DNA of 64,000 nt from Halichondria panicea (taxonomy: Eukaryota > Porifera > Demospongiae > Suberitida > Halichondriidae): assembly GCF_963675165.1 (NCBI RefSeq), contig NC_087381.1, forward strand, positions 5,085,378-5,149,377, read 5' to 3'. The notes below the pieces were generated by a model. The model ran no database searches and was not told where the DNA came from. It saw nothing but the letters and a program-made list of their open reading frames with translations. The position numbers were made by a program, and so were the translations under genes. How positions within the stretch are numbered: the stretch's first letter is position 1; the number at the start of each line of letters is the position of its first letter. This document shows, in pieces, positions 10,618 to 22,149 of this stretch.

Positions 10618-11968
10618 GTACAACCAGTAGGTTGTACATAGGATTGACAGTGCAGTTGTGTGTGTTTTCAATTATTGCACAAATTTTGACTCGTGTTTAG
10701 ACTGCTCTATTTCTGCAGGGAAGGACCACAGCAAGAAACTGAGTTGACAGATAGCTTAGTTAGCCTTTTATCTGTCTAAATGTGTGAAATTATAGTCAAT
10801 GAATATTCTCATGCATTACTATTGATATTTGAAAAATTGCACTATTTTCATATTTCACCGCGTTTTGTCTGACTGACTAAGTAAGTAAGTAAGTAAGTAA
10901 GTTAGTAAGTAACATTCTTGGAAAGCATTTCCTCCTTGTACAGACATGTTCAGAAGATTCTAGATACAGCCTCTAGTCGACTAGAACCCGGACCATGGGC
11001 GTTTTTCTCAGAATTGCTTTCGCTTCCAAGAGGCAGATGACCTCTCAGGCTCCACTTTTCTTACCTACGCAATTCCGCCATCTTTAAATGACTGCCACAG
11101 CAACGCACATGGCAACTTATGAGATGGGCGTGGCTGGTTAACCGGCTGTGACATCGATCGGTACACAAACAGTCCCTAGTCTAGTCCTTTTCTCCAACTT
11201 CTCTCCATTCTCAACTCAGGTATGCTACTGGCTAGATCTACCATAGGCCTCCATGCTTTTGCACTTTGAAGTATACACTCTAGTATTTAACATGCATAGA
11301 TAAATGAACACTGTAATAAGAATTATGTGTTCATAATTATATTCCAGTCTGCATGGCCTGTCTTCTCTTCTCTTCTTGAACTTCTCTTGCTTCTTGACAT
11401 TCCTCTTAGGCATTTCACATTTCATTATTGAAGAGTATAAAAATACTGCTGTACTGAAAAAGAAAGGGAATCAAACTAAAAAAACATTTGCAATGTGAAC
11501 GTTGCTAGGATTGCCAGGAAAAGAAAAGCGCGAAAAAGCGAAGAAACAAGAAATTCGGCGAGTGCATAACTCCAATCCGTTACAACGCCATGAACATGTA
11601 CAGCCGAGTGGCCTACTGTTGATAATGATTTTAGAATCAAAATACAACTTGGGTAAAAATGAACCGCGAATAACTGAATTCACAATCATCCACCCACACA
11701 TCCAACACTTGCATGTTTGCTCAACACTGTAAGGGAAAACATCACAAACATTATATAGCTTGCAAAAAATTCACTATAATTGTATGATGAAGGGTTGGCC
11801 AGGCAGGAAAAGCACAAAACGAACAAAAAATTGAAACAGTACATGTGAATGAAGTTGTAACGGATTGGAGTTATGCACTCGCCGAATTTCTTGTTTCTTC
11901 GCTTTTTCGCGCTTTTCTTTTCCTGGCAATCCTAGCAACGTTCACATTGCAAATGTTTTTTTAGTTTG
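10618..11968. repeat. Dispersed repeat R2 (copy 1)
   Basis: It starts with the hairpin GTACAACCAGTAGGTTGTAC and runs to the inverted-repeat pair 11,468-11,583 / 11,850-11,966 (about 115 bp, almost perfect). It interrupts the minisatellite, which resumes directly after its end. It is colinear with 15,726-17,255 over most of its length. It contains an (AAGT)n run at 10,878-10,912. The ORFs at 11,471-11,732 lie in the inverted arms and are not genes. Confidence 0.75.
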
Positions 11969-11969
11969 A

Positions 11970-12285
11970 TTTATATATCCATGCCCAGATTTATAAATCC
12001 ATGTCCAGATTTATATAGACCACACCCAGATTTATATATCCATGTCCAGATTTATAAATCCACACCCAGATTTATATATCCATGTCCAGATTTATAAATC
12101 CACACCCAGGTTTATATATCCATGTCCAGATTTATAAATCCACACCCAGGTTTATATATCCATGTCCAGATTTATAAATCCACACCCAGGTTTATATATC
12201 CATGTCCAGATTTATAAATCCACACCCAGATTTATTTATCCATGTCTAATCCACACCCAGATTTATATTATAATGCCAGTCATGT
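11970..12285. repeat. Minisatellite (array 2)
   Basis: The same unit as array 1, here in a two-unit higher-order pattern (..CCATGTCCAGATTTATAAATCCACACCCAG..) repeated about six times with few changes, so it is younger than array 1. Confidence 0.88.
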
Positions 12286-12317
12286 GATACTCACGTGATT
12301 AATAGCTAGTGCAAAGG

Positions 12318-12363
12318 TAGCCTCGAATCCAGGCCGATTAAAATTGGCCTGGTCTCGAGGCTA
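12318..12363. mobile_element. 46-bp TAGCCTCG-family micro-element
   Basis: It consists of little more than two TIRs: TAGCCTCGAATCCAGGCC facing its near-complement GGCCTGGTCTCGAGGCTA. A perfect 9-bp target duplication GTGCAAAGG (12,309-12,317 and 12,364-12,372) shows that it inserted as a unit. It sits in the spacer of the inverted minisatellite. Confidence 0.85.
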
Positions 12364-12534
12364 GTGCAAAGGAGGCTGGAACCACTTGACCTTAGCTGAC
12401 CCCCACTTGCAAAATAGCTTATACAAGCACAGGCTTGAAGTACATGATTGTCTAGTGACCTTAATTAGCTAAGGTCAACTGGTTCCAGCCTCCTCTGCAA
12501 CCTATTAATCATGTGAGTATCACTTGACTGACAT

Positions 12535-13085
12535 TATAATATAAATCTGGGTGTGGATTTATAAATCTAGACATGGATAAATAAATCTGGGTGTGGATTT
12601 ATAAATCTATAGACATGGATTAATAAATCTGGGTGTGGATTTATAAATCTGGACATGGATATATAAATCTGGGTGTGGATATATAAATCTGGACATGGAT
12701 TTATAAATCTGGACATGGATATAAATTATAAATCAGAGCATGGATATATAAATCTGAGCATGGATATATAAATCTGGAGAATGGATTTATAAACTGATCT
12801 GAGCATAGATATATATATCTTGGCATGGATTTATAAATACAGACATGGATTTATAAATCTGAGTATAGATATATATATATCTGGACATGGATTTATAAAT
12901 ACAGACATGGATTTATAAATCTGAGCATAGATTTTATAAATCTGAGCATAGATATATAAATCTTGGCATGGATTTATAAATCTGAGCATAGATATAATAT
13001 ATCTAGGCATAGATATATAAATCTTGGCATGGATTTATAAATACAGACGTGGATTTATAAATACACACACAGATATATAAATACG
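12535..13085. repeat. Minisatellite (array 3, inverted)
   Basis: Units such as GGATTTATAAATCTGGACAT, the reverse complement of arrays 1-2. With array 2 it forms a long imperfect palindrome around 12,290-12,530, whose innermost flanks (ATTATAATGCCAGTCATGTGA and the inverse TCACTTGACTGACATTATAA) also pair. Confidence 0.88.
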
Positions 13086-13130
13086 GGCAATTTTTTTAAT
13101 TTTGACACATTTGGCACCCCATACGTATCA

Positions 13131-13600
13131 CACTGTAAGTCAGAGTGGAGACAAGGGCAGTATATAATTAACAATACTGGAAAATCTCTCTGGTCTCTTG
13201 TGGCTATTCAGTTCTTTTGACAAAAATCTTCTAAACAACGTACAAGGTGGTGCCTCAATTTGTCTTCATTTAGGATGATGTGATACAAATTGTCTCCTTA
13301 AATTCGTGGTATGCAGCGGCAATAGCAAATAAACCACAGTTGTTGCTGCCACTGCATGTTCTGCTGCTGAATAGAGGCCACAGACAGTAACAACCCATTG
13401 TGTGCTTGTACATTTGGGCGATTTGCAGCTCAGCACTTGGCTCCAGTTTTTTCCCTTGCTACCTTAATTTCTCTTCATTCACATGCATAGGTCTACATTC
13501 TAGCTGTCACTTGCTGTCTACTATATTCATTGCTACCTTGATATACTAACCTTGCTCTTTATCCTGGCTCTTCATTCTAGATGGAAACAGGTCGCATTGG
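13131..13600. other. Non-coding stretch
   Basis: No supported gene; I see no repeat shared with the rest of the window except that its end abuts an R1 fragment. Confidence 0.4.
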
Positions 13601-13607
13601 CGAACAA

Positions 13608-13770
13608 ACTGCAACAGCCTTCAATGTGAGTCAAACTAGCCATAACTCGAGAAAGAAGCTTTATATAGTTTGCTAATCCACGAATCAAAATCCAAGAGAA
13701 CGTGGCTAGAAGCCTATTAGTTTTCGTCGCATTGCAACGGTTGAGCAGTTACAGCTGGAACAGACACATA
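13608..13770 (+). repeat. R1 fragment
   Basis: It matches the 3' third of R1 (CTGCAACAGCCTTCAATGTG through GCAGTTACAGCTGGAACAG), as at 3,520-3,670 and 55,960-56,120. Confidence 0.7.
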
Positions 13771-14329
13771 GGATTTCCTCGTCCTCCAGATAGCTGCTAA
13801 TAGCTGCTCTAACGCTTCGACTTCCATTAATTGTTAATAGACGATAATTTACGGAGCAAGCGCAATGCGGTTGTTTTCCGTAATTGTTAGCGTTTCCAAT
13901 CCCTCTTCTTCTACTATCAATGCCTTGACCATCTCCAGGTCAATGTAGCTACCTGCTTCGACTCTGAAAACCAAAGGTTTAAAGTGGACAATCAACTGAT
14001 GAAAGAGGCCATATATTACAAGTAATGTAATTCATATTCATGACATGAACTAGAGCACTAAAGTGCAAACCCTCGGCTGGTGATATGATAATACAGAAAC
14101 CAGGGGAGTGATATAATTATAATACAGTGCATGTAGCATGTATGCATGACTAGCACAGCAACTCAATTAAGAGCAATAAAACTAAACTAATGAAAGCACC
14201 GCGGGTGCTGATGCCTCGGTGGAGGTGCCAAAGCTACATAACATAAAACTACTAATAGCTAGCTTTTATACACACATTTATCATGATGAAAATTTGTGCA
14301 TGCAATCACAGGTAAACTCAAATACTGGG

Positions 14330-14675
14330 TAATGTGATCGACCATGATTGTTGTTAAAAACGATCGATGCCAAAAGTTCAAGTCTAAAATTAATGGCTGC
14401 AAGTTAGCAGAGCCTTGCAGCTCTCTTCTCACTCTTGCAGCTACCAATAGCTAGCGTTCTAGTGCAGAGCTAACTACTAAGTAGAGTAACAACACTCGGT
14501 GAACAAGGTTTGCTACGGACTCTTCTGAAAAGGCATTCTAAGTAAGCAAAACTAGGCATAACTCGAGAACGAAGCTTTATTTTGCAAATCCACAAATAGC
14601 ATGCCAAGAAAACATGACTAGAAGCCTATAGAAACTCTTACTTGCACTTCATTGATCCTTGAGCAGCTGAAATAG

Positions 14676-14712
<37 letters not shown>

Positions 14713-14760
14713 ACAAACACACTACCGTATACCTCGCTTGCGCATGCACACCGAGGCATA
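14330..14760 (+). repeat. R1-related subfamily copy with (CA)n
   Basis: A diverged R1 relative: GCAGCTACCAATAGCTAGCG .. GAACGAAGCTTTATTTTGC .. (CA)n at 14,680-14,722 .. TACCTCGCTTGCGCATGCAC and ACCGAGGCATA at the end. It shares its terminus with 34,001-34,344 and 58,900-59,563. Confidence 0.65.
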
Positions 14761-15379
14761 ACAAAGTACATGCATGAGACATGCACTATGGACTGGGATC
14801 ACAGCAAAGAAGCTCTAAGTCTAGGCTCCTGCCAGGCTGGAGAGTAGGATCCAGAGCTTGACTCAGTCAACAACAACCAACCCAGTTACAATTCTACTTT
14901 GACCCTATTCTGGTACGGATCAATTCAGCTGCAAATACATAGTCAAGGCCACGTGTAGCCAACGTGCAAGAACAAGCTTCTTAGCTTTTGCTCGACAGAG
15001 AAGCTTTAACATCAAAATCTGCCACTATTTAAACCAAGATATTGTTGTATGAAGGCTATCCATGCTGTAAACGCAGTGCTGTACCATCCAGGTGAGTAGA
15101 AAAGGCTATCATAAACAAACAAACAGACCAACGGACTACTATACCCGTGGCCGCCCACGCGCGCCTCGGGTAATAATAGGTCTTGGCTGAGATCCAGAAG
15201 AGGGGGGCCCTTTCTAGTCAATCCAGCTCAACCCTCTACTATTAGCACTATACACCATTAATTGTATGCATACTTTAGATATTTATATACCGTGGCTATT
15301 ATGTGTATAACAGCATTATCACCAAAATTCAATGCAGTGCAATAACAGGTCAGCAAACTTGAAATAAATTGAGATTTAC

Positions 15380-15640
15380 TTTTTGGATCACAGTGATGAG
15401 TGATAGCGAGATATTTGACCACTTCCCAGTGTCTACCTTTGTAGGCCAGAGATAGTGGGGTATCACCAGCCTTGTTAACAGGCTCTGTGGAAAACTATAC
15501 CATTAACAACATGTATAGTAGCTATGATAAACACTTACCGTTTGGATCAACATGTTTGTTGATGAGAGCCTTGACCATCTCCAGATCACCACGGGAACAC
15601 TCAAGGGAGAGAGGAGTGTCGCCAGCCTTATTCACTGCAA
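15380..15640 (-). CDS. Ankyrin exons a and b, downstream end of the ankyrin/Death gene
   Basis: Two single-repeat ankyrin exons on the minus strand. Exon b (15,539-15,640, 102 bp) reads ..VNKAGDTPLSLECSRGDLEM.., and exon a (15,380-15,484, 105 bp) reads ..DTPLSLAYKGRHWEVVKYL... Both have AG acceptors and GT donors and begin and end in phase 1, as do all other exons of the array. Just upstream (about 15,690-15,715) is the 3' stub of another exon (TTTTGGGTCAC), cut off at the insertion of repeat R2. No stop codon, poly(A) signal or terminal exon was found below 15,380, so the 3' end is unknown. The exons may be a decaying tail. Confidence 0.65.
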
Positions 15641-15725
15641 CTGGGAATACAAACAAATTGTGGATAGTTTTTTTTTACCAGAAATTAACAGCATACACAT
15701 TTTGGGTCACCTGAGAAAGATATTA

Positions 15726-17255
15726 GTAAAACCAGTAGGTTTTACATAGGATTGGCAGTGGTGTTTAGCAATATTTCAATTATTTTGACTCATGTTCAAA
15801 CTGTTCTATCTCTGCAGGGAAAGGCCATCAAGGAACTGGCTAGATAGATAGTTTATTTAGCTTTTTCTCTCTTTGTATCTCTCATTTCGTAATCCATGAA
15901 CATTTTAATGAATGAATATTGTCATTGTACTATTTCGAAAGTAGTATATCGAAAGTAAGTTTCTTGCCCAGCATTTGCTCCAAGTACAGCCATCTTCAGG
16001 ACATTCTGCACAGGGTTTCCAAACGACTACAACCTGGATTACAAAGCGCTTCTTCAGATTTGCGATTGCTTCCACGAGGCAGATGACCTCTCAGTCTCTA
16101 TTTCTCTTACCTAGACAATTCCGCCATCTTTAATGACTCAGCAATTGTGTTGTGGCCAAATAATAGATAGGCCTGGCTAAGAACTTGAACCGTGCGCTAA
16201 AACGATCAGTGCTGTGCTTTTCCAGAGCCTAAGGTGTTGCTTTTCTTCACACTGTTCAGCTCTAGCTCCCTTTCTCTGTCATTTAACACAAATTCAACAT
16301 ATCAAGCAAAATATTACTCATTATTAGTCCAGAGATATTCGAGAAGATATCTGATTAGTCCTGTCTTCTCTTCTTGAACTTCTGTACTGCCTCTTGACGT
16401 TCCACTTAGGCCACTCCAAGTGATACTCTGGTTTCTGGTCCACCGCCGGCATCAGATTTTATTCAGTCTTGGATTTCTATCTCATTATCTATCTCATTAT
16501 TTCTACTACACATGCGCAGAATGGTCCACATGTGGATATTCATTTGCAAAATAATGAGATTCATAAGGTGAAATTGATAATGACATAATGAGAAAAGCCA
16601 CCCGCCCGCATGCAATTAGAAAAACTTCAGGACCAGAAACCAGAGTGTCACTTGGAGTGGCCTTACATGGATGTCATGATACGTAAATTTATACTTCTGT
16701 ACTGAAAAAGAAAGGGAATCCGACTAGAAAAACATTTGCAATGTGAAAAATTGCTAGGATTGGCCAGGGGAACCACAACAAAGCGTGGAAACAAGAAATC
16801 AGACGAGAGCATAACTCCAATCCGTTACAACGTCATGAACATGTACAATACATAGTATATAGACTGTGTTCCAGATCCATCTACCAGCTTCCATCCACCA
16901 CATCATTCCATGCAGGTCACCAGTACGGTTCGTGCATGTTACTACGCATGGATGGACTGTGTGTACCTGTGCTCAACACTGCATGTATTAGGAACATCAA
17001 TTCATCACAAATCATCATGATTATATGCCCGCACATTCCAAAATGGATGTATAATAGGGATTGGTCATCACCCCACCAGTAAAAAAATTGCGTGGTATAT
17101 TGGCCGGGAAAACATGGAAAACTACCAGTACATGTGATTGACGTTGTAACGGATTGGAGTTATGCTCTCGTCTGATTTCTTGTTTCCACGCTTTTTTGTG
17201 GATCCCCTGGCCAATCCTAGCAATTTTTCACATTGCAAATGTTTTTCTAGTCGGT
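15726..17255. repeat. Dispersed repeat R2 (copy 2), inside the ankyrin array
   Basis: It starts with hairpin GTAAAACCAGTAGGTTTTAC and ends with the inverted-arm pair 16,715-16,830 / 17,130-17,250. It is colinear with copy 1 but carries an extra MITE (16,409-16,662). Its left edge truncates an ankyrin exon. An inverted end of the same family is at 29,464-29,500. Confidence 0.75.
16409..16662. mobile_element. MITE nested in R2
   Basis: 33-bp near-perfect TIRs beginning GGCCACTCCAAGTG and ending CACTTGGAGTGGCC. R2 copy 1 lacks this segment at the corresponding place, which defines the insertion. Confidence 0.75.
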
Positions 17256-17997
17256 AATTATATATAGTTGGCCTGAAATGTGGAAAAGTATAGGTGTTGG
17301 TTGATTTATAAAATTTGATGAGAAAGCATGGCAATTAATGGTTCGAATGAGGTTCAGCACTACTATACTTCAGGAGTGAATTGCCTCTGTAGCTAGCTGT
17401 CCTTATGTCATGCATGGCTTGCATGTTGTGAGAACAGTCTCTATAATAGAGTTACCCAAAAGGTCTACAAGTGGACAATCAACTGATGAAAGGAAGCTCG
17501 ATCAGTGTTGATCCAGGGGGACATCCAAGGGAGCAAAGGAATCCCCCCCCCCCCCCTTTCAGTCATTTACAGTTATGTTTCATCTATTCTACTTGTGTCC
17601 ACTCAGAAGCTATAGCTATACTTATTTCTACACTGATCGCACTGCAAACTCTATTATACAGAGATAGGGATTTCCCACATTTATGTGGGCAGAAATTGAG
17701 CCGTAAGTGGGCGTAACCCCTTCGAAATAAATTGCTATACAGTATTCTCATTGAGCAAATCATATTGATAACAATTTTACTATAAAATGTAATTGACCAA
17801 TTCAGTGCGGAAACAATTTGTCAATTAAAGAGATTACCCGGATATATGATTACAGTATAATTAAAGTTTCCTGGCTGAGATCCAGAAGAGGGACACTTTA
17901 ATCCAGCTATAAATTATGCTCCAGATAGTTCACACCGTACCCTTCTAAACAAGGCTATGCAATTATCATAACCATAAACAGTTAATATGAGATTTAC

Positions 17998-18433
17998 ATT
18001 TTGTATCACAATGATGAGTGATGACGAGATACTTGGCCACTTCCCAGTGTCCACCTTTGTAGGCCAGAGAAAGTGGGGTATCACCAGCCTTGTTGGTACC
18101 TGTACATGTATATAGGCCATGTACTGAGTGATTGTTTGGTATAAAAAAAAAGAGAGAGGGGTGTCACCAGCCTTGTTAACAGGCTCTGTGGAAAACCACC
18201 ATCAACAAAAAAACAGTCACTGATAAACACTTACTATTTGGATCAACATCCTTGTTCATGAGAGCCTTGACCATCTCCAGGTCACCACGTGAACACTCAA
18301 GGGAGAGAGGAGTGTCTCCAGCCTCATTCACTGCAGCTGTGGATACAAACAAATTGTGGACACGTACTATAGAAAGGTACAATTTCGCAGTACACACACT
18401 TTGGGTCACACTGATGTTTGAGCAAGATACTTC
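17998..18433 (-). CDS. Ankyrin exon cluster c-f (two intact, two broken)
   Basis: Exon e (18,235-18,336, 102 bp, VNEAGDTPLSLECSRGDLEM type) and exon c (17,998-18,099, 102 bp, AYKGGHWEVAKYL type) are complete with splice sites. Exon d (about 18,151-18,185) keeps only its first third. Exon f (about 18,392-18,433) keeps only its last third and has lost two bases within the CAAGAACATCAG motif of its intact sisters, which shifts the frame. The cluster is bounded upstream by a 4.5-kb transposon-rich block. The broken exons suggest that the downstream half of the array is decaying, though both complete exons stay open. Confidence 0.65.
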
Positions 18434-19361
18434 ATGATCAACTATATAACTAGAAGCATGCAGAGCATGTTTAGAGCGAGCGTGCGCGAAATATGTATCT
18501 GCATGCATGGGTTATCAATGCTATAGCCATTACAGCAAAAGAACTGGGTGCAAAGCCTAACAGGAAGATAAAGGTTACCACAACAACTCCTTCTGGACTC
18601 AAGTACAAGAAAGCGTTTGACTTTTTAGTGTGTAATTGCACACATGAATGTGGCCCACACAGTTGCATGTCTGCTTTATGGTGATAGCTCCAGCCCAGAA
18701 ACATCAGCATGCAGGATGATACATGTAGATTCCAGCTCATCTAACAAGGCAACCCTTCTTGATCTGCTCTAACCCCGAAGTTGCATCCAATGATGAGATA
18801 GGTCAGAGTGAAACGTATCTATATCAATTATGAATGAAAGTTTATCATGTTATCAATAATAATTATGGCCCAACATTAATTTTACACAGCATGGGGAAAG
18901 ATGTGTCCTAAAAGGAGGAGAAGGTTAGGACTGAAGAAAAATGAGCACAATACTGTTTCTTGCTGGACTCAGGTTACAAGGCTTAAAACAAGTATTACCA
19001 TGTACTGTGTGAACAATCCTTAATAAAAGCTGCTCTGACCTGTTATAATGTTGTAAAGGTGCCTGTGTGACTTTAGATACCTCTAACTGAGCTGCTCTGA
19101 CCTGCCGTAGTGTCTGGTCTTTGTGTTGCCAGTCCTGTTAAGCTAGCAGGTTTATTTAGTATCACAAGACACACTAGACAAGGCTTGAAGTGACCTATCC
19201 TTGATGAAACATAGCAAGTAAGCTGCTGTTACCTCCTGCAGGCGTGCCTGTGTGATCTCAGGCTCAGAATGTCCTCATCTGAGCTGCTCTGACCTGCTGT
19301 AGGCATGCATGTGTGTGACCTCAAGAGTCTCTGTATCTTCCTTCGTTGGTGAAATGAGCTA
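18434..19361. other. Non-coding stretch with degenerate tandem repeat
   Basis: About 19,010-19,340 holds several diverged copies of a segment with GAGCTGCTCTGACCTG and TGCCTGTGTGA, spaced irregularly by 80-100 bp. An ORF at 18,493-18,684 has a Cys-rich end but no splice or family support. Confidence 0.45.
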
Positions 19362-19560
19362 GCTACCCATTAGCCTCGATTCCAGGCCGCAGGGAAAGGC
19401 GGCCTGGTAAACACTGTTTACGCATGCGCCAGAGAATCTTGGTAATCGTAAATTGTAGTATATTTATCAGTATTCTTATTCCGCATTTAGTTGTAAAACA
19501 TTGATATCCGTTTCATTTATAATAATGTCATTGAGAAAAGAAATCTAGTCCAAGTTGTAA

Positions 19561-19906
19561 TGCACCTATCAATGTCAGTCCCCACTACCCCCCTTGCGGG
19601 GCATAGTGGGGACATAGTGGGGTTTTGTTGGGGTTTGATTCAGCAAGTAACCCCGAGGTGCGGGATAGGGTGGGGAATTTGACTTCCTCAATATATATAT
19701 AACAGTAATATCCGGAAAAGTAAAGCACATGCACGCGTGTAGTCAAATCCCGGGGTTGTTAAGTGGGGGTATGGGAGGGGAAGTGGGGATTTGATTTCAA
19801 CCAGGCCCCCTGGCGTGGGGCAGTTGATATTGATGTAAATCAAATCCCCACTAAACCCCGACATAGCCCGCATGGGGGATAGTGGGGACTGAAATTGATA
19901 GGTGCA
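19561..19906. mobile_element. PIF/Harbinger-like MITE, TSD TAA
   Basis: Termini TGCACCTATCAAT and ATTGATAGGTGCA with subterminal CCCCACT-rich inverted repeats, flanked by TAA on both sides (19,558-19,560; 19,907-19,909). Three-base TWA duplications are typical of PIF/Harbinger. The right duplication abuts and partly overlaps the ATG of the helicase fragment. Confidence 0.75.
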
Positions 19907-19908
19907 TA

Positions 19909-20248
19909 ATGGCTGCTACCTTCTCTTCTGCTCTCGCGTACGCGTTATCCTGTGTTGGAAAACCAGGTCTAGTCTTGAAAGACAAGCAGCTGGAGGCGTT
20001 GAAGTGTCTGTACGCTGGTGTTTATGTGGGTACCGTACCGACCGGCTATGGCAAGTCCATCTGCTTTCCAGACTCTCCCTTTCTTGATTGAAGTGAAGCT
20101 TGACAGGACCAGTGCACCTCTCTCTGAAAGAAGTGTTGTGATGGTGATTTCTCCTCTTGTTTCTCTGAGTGAAGCCATCTTCAAAGTGTTGGTGTGTCTG
20201 TTCGACGTTCAGTGCCATTCTCTCTGGAAGGAAGCATTGTTGTGACAT
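19909..20248 (+). pseudogene. RecQ-like DNA helicase, N-terminal fragment
   Basis: The ATG at 19,909 opens MAATFSSALAYALSCVG.., followed by a Q-motif-like LKDKQLEALK and the Walker A motif PTGYGKS (motif I). One base too many after the Walker A shifts the frame. The next frame continues with LPFLIEVKLDRT and the motif Ia region VVMVISPLVSL, then similarity fades near 20,250. Known RecQ helicases need the DEAH box and motifs III-VI, all absent here. Related fragments lie in two other TIR elements (32,523-33,320 and 36,210-37,747), so this appears to be cargo or a relic of an autonomous member, not a host gene. Confidence 0.75.
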
Positions 20249-20871
20249 TTGCCGAAAATTGGTCACAGAGTAAGTACGTGGTATCTGATCCGAGAAATGT
20301 GTTGCCTGAATGTGTTTACAATCCGAGGGACTTGTCGCCCGAGTGTGTATCCATATCCGATCCGAGGGACTTGTTGCTTGAGTGTGTATTAATGGATAGT
20401 GCTTTCAATGGTAAATCTATTGTGTAAATCAATAAGTAGTCCTCACATTATGTTACGTCGCAGCCACTGTACTTATCCACATTTATTTTTACCTACAGGT
20501 TTAACTAATTTCTTATGAGATTGACTTGTCGCCTGAGTGTGTATCCGATCCGAGCCTCAAGTTAATGGATAAATCTACAGAGCTGAGGTTTTACTTAGCT
20601 GTCTCTGTCTACAGTATATAGTATATACAGAGAGGTAGCTCTCCTTTTTCTTTTTTCTGTTCTTTATCGCAGTCGTTCAATAAGATAAAATACTGTTTTA
20701 AATGTTCAATGACATAAAATACGGTAAATAATAAATTAATTGTCCACCCACGCGCCAACAGTAAATACCAGGCCCACTATTGAAGGGGCTGGAGTTGAGG
20801 CTAGCTACCCATGTGCAGCATTTCACGTAGAAGTTGGTAAAGGGTCACAATTACAAAAAACAAATATCGTG

Positions 20872-22129
20872 CCGGTGTCATAAAATGTTGGGCCCCCCAT
20901 GTTTACACCCCCCAGGGCCTAGAATTTTAATATTTTGGGCCCCCCGGGCCTAGAACGTTAACAGTTTAGGCCCCCCAGGGGTCCATTCTGTTAAAATTCT
21001 AGGCCCCCCAACTGTGAGATTAGGCCCCCTCTTTTCTGCTATCCTTTTCTGCACAGATAGAACAAAGATGAACGAAGTCAAAAAAAGTTATTATGATAAG
21101 GTTAGCTCTATTAGTTGACAAAGCATCAAAGGGACATGCATGCAAAGACTCTGTACTAGCAAAAATGTTAGCTATCATGGAATTCAAAGTGATGGAAGAT
21201 TTACCTTCAAGTTACTCATGCTTATACCTATATAAGAGTTAAATGCTTTGATGCAACTCTGCAATGTTGGATCTGCCTGTAAGACAATCGATGTTGTGCA
21301 TTACAGCTATCGCTATAAAATTATTTGCAACTTCGTGCTAGCTTCGCCATTCCAACTTTCCCAGCAGGACAAAACATGGTATAGCGTTATCCCCCGAACG
21401 GCTGGCTGCCAAAGGAGGGTAAATGTTGTGAATTCACAATAATTATAAAGCACACAATTTTCAGTGCAAAGACAACAATTCATATCTTCTTCCATATGTT
21501 TTCCTACATGGAAGAAGATCAATGTAAATTGTTGTGGAGATGCTCCAGTATATAGCTCAGCTCTCAATATGGAATCATAATTATATAGAGAGAAGAGAGA
21601 AACTCTTTTATCTATGGTGGAATCACAGTACATGCATGTAATAAGTGCACAAGCAAGTGAGCCCTGTTAGACTGATCGAGCTAGTTTATCTTGTGTAAAG
21701 CTTATTGTTTGAAAATTCTAGTAGTCCAGGCTTGATAAGCTTTTTGGAGTAACCCAGCTGCTCAGAAGCAGCAACCTTGAAAATCCGGTCGGGACAGTTG
21801 GCCCCTATGTGCTTCATGCTGCATGAGGCCTGATTCATGGAATGGTGCATGCTGTGATGGCTGTGACCAGCCGGTCAACCACTGAGTTGCATCGGAAATG
21901 TGTGCATGTGAGGAGAGCTTCATTCAGCAACTGGCACTGAATAGACTGTATCATACTTAATATAGCTGGTTTTATGTTGTTGTACTTTGAGAATACACAT
22001 TCAATGCTCATAAATAATAATAATTACTGCTGTGTTAATGTTTCGCTGTTAATGGGGGGGGGCCTAAACTTTTAAGAGGGGGCCTAGAATGTTAAATCAT
22101 GGGGGGTCTATAAAATGTTATGACACCGG
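20872..22129. mobile_element. TIR element with G/C-run subterminal repeats
   Basis: It starts CCGGTGTCATAAAATGTTGG and ends ..AATGTTATGACACCGG. Both ends carry repeated GGCCCCCC / GGGGGGCC blocks linked to AAAATTCTAGG-type motifs. No clear target duplication. The interior ORFs (21,248-21,633) overlap on both strands and have no family signature. Confidence 0.6.
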
Positions 22130-22149
22130 TCCATGACACACAGACAGGA

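Larger units (their letters stand above)
9592..13122. mobile_element. 3.5-kb TIR element carrying inverted minisatellite arrays
   Basis: The ends are ATGGGGTGCCAAATG (9,592) and its inverse (ending 13,122), with homology running ~45 bp inward. The flanks ACGTATCT (9,584-9,591) and ACGTATCA (13,123-13,130) match in seven of eight bases, as for a decayed 8-bp hAT-type duplication. The element contains minisatellites at 10,240-10,615, 11,970-12,285 and, inverted, 12,535-13,085. Nested inside are an R2 repeat (10,618-11,968) and a 46-bp micro-element (12,318-12,363). No transposase is visible. Confidence 0.7.
19371..20803. mobile_element. TAGCCTCG-family TIR element with RecQ-like fragment
   Basis: A 1,433-bp element: left end TAGCCTCGATTCCAGGCC, right end the diverged complement ..GGAGTTGAGGCTA. 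It is flanked by a perfect 9-bp duplication GCTACCCAT (19,362-19,370; 20,804-20,812). It carries a RecQ-like helicase fragment (19,909-20,248) and a nested Harbinger-like MITE (19,561-19,906). Confidence 0.85.

Noticed and set aside
11471..11732. Pair of 76-codon ORFs on opposite strands
   Set aside because: They lie in the inverted arms of repeat R2 and its inverted partner; coding capacity is a by-product of the repeat.
10240..13085. Regularly spaced short repeats that could suggest a CRISPR array
   Set aside because: The units are directly tandem, degenerate and partly inverted, with no unique spacers, in a clearly eukaryotic setting; this is a minisatellite.
17530..17560. Long C-run (and G-runs near 22,045 and 46,035) as regulatory G-quadruplexes
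   Set aside because: Runs like these lie at repeat borders and vary between the duplicated ankyrin introns; they are better explained as homopolymer slippage.
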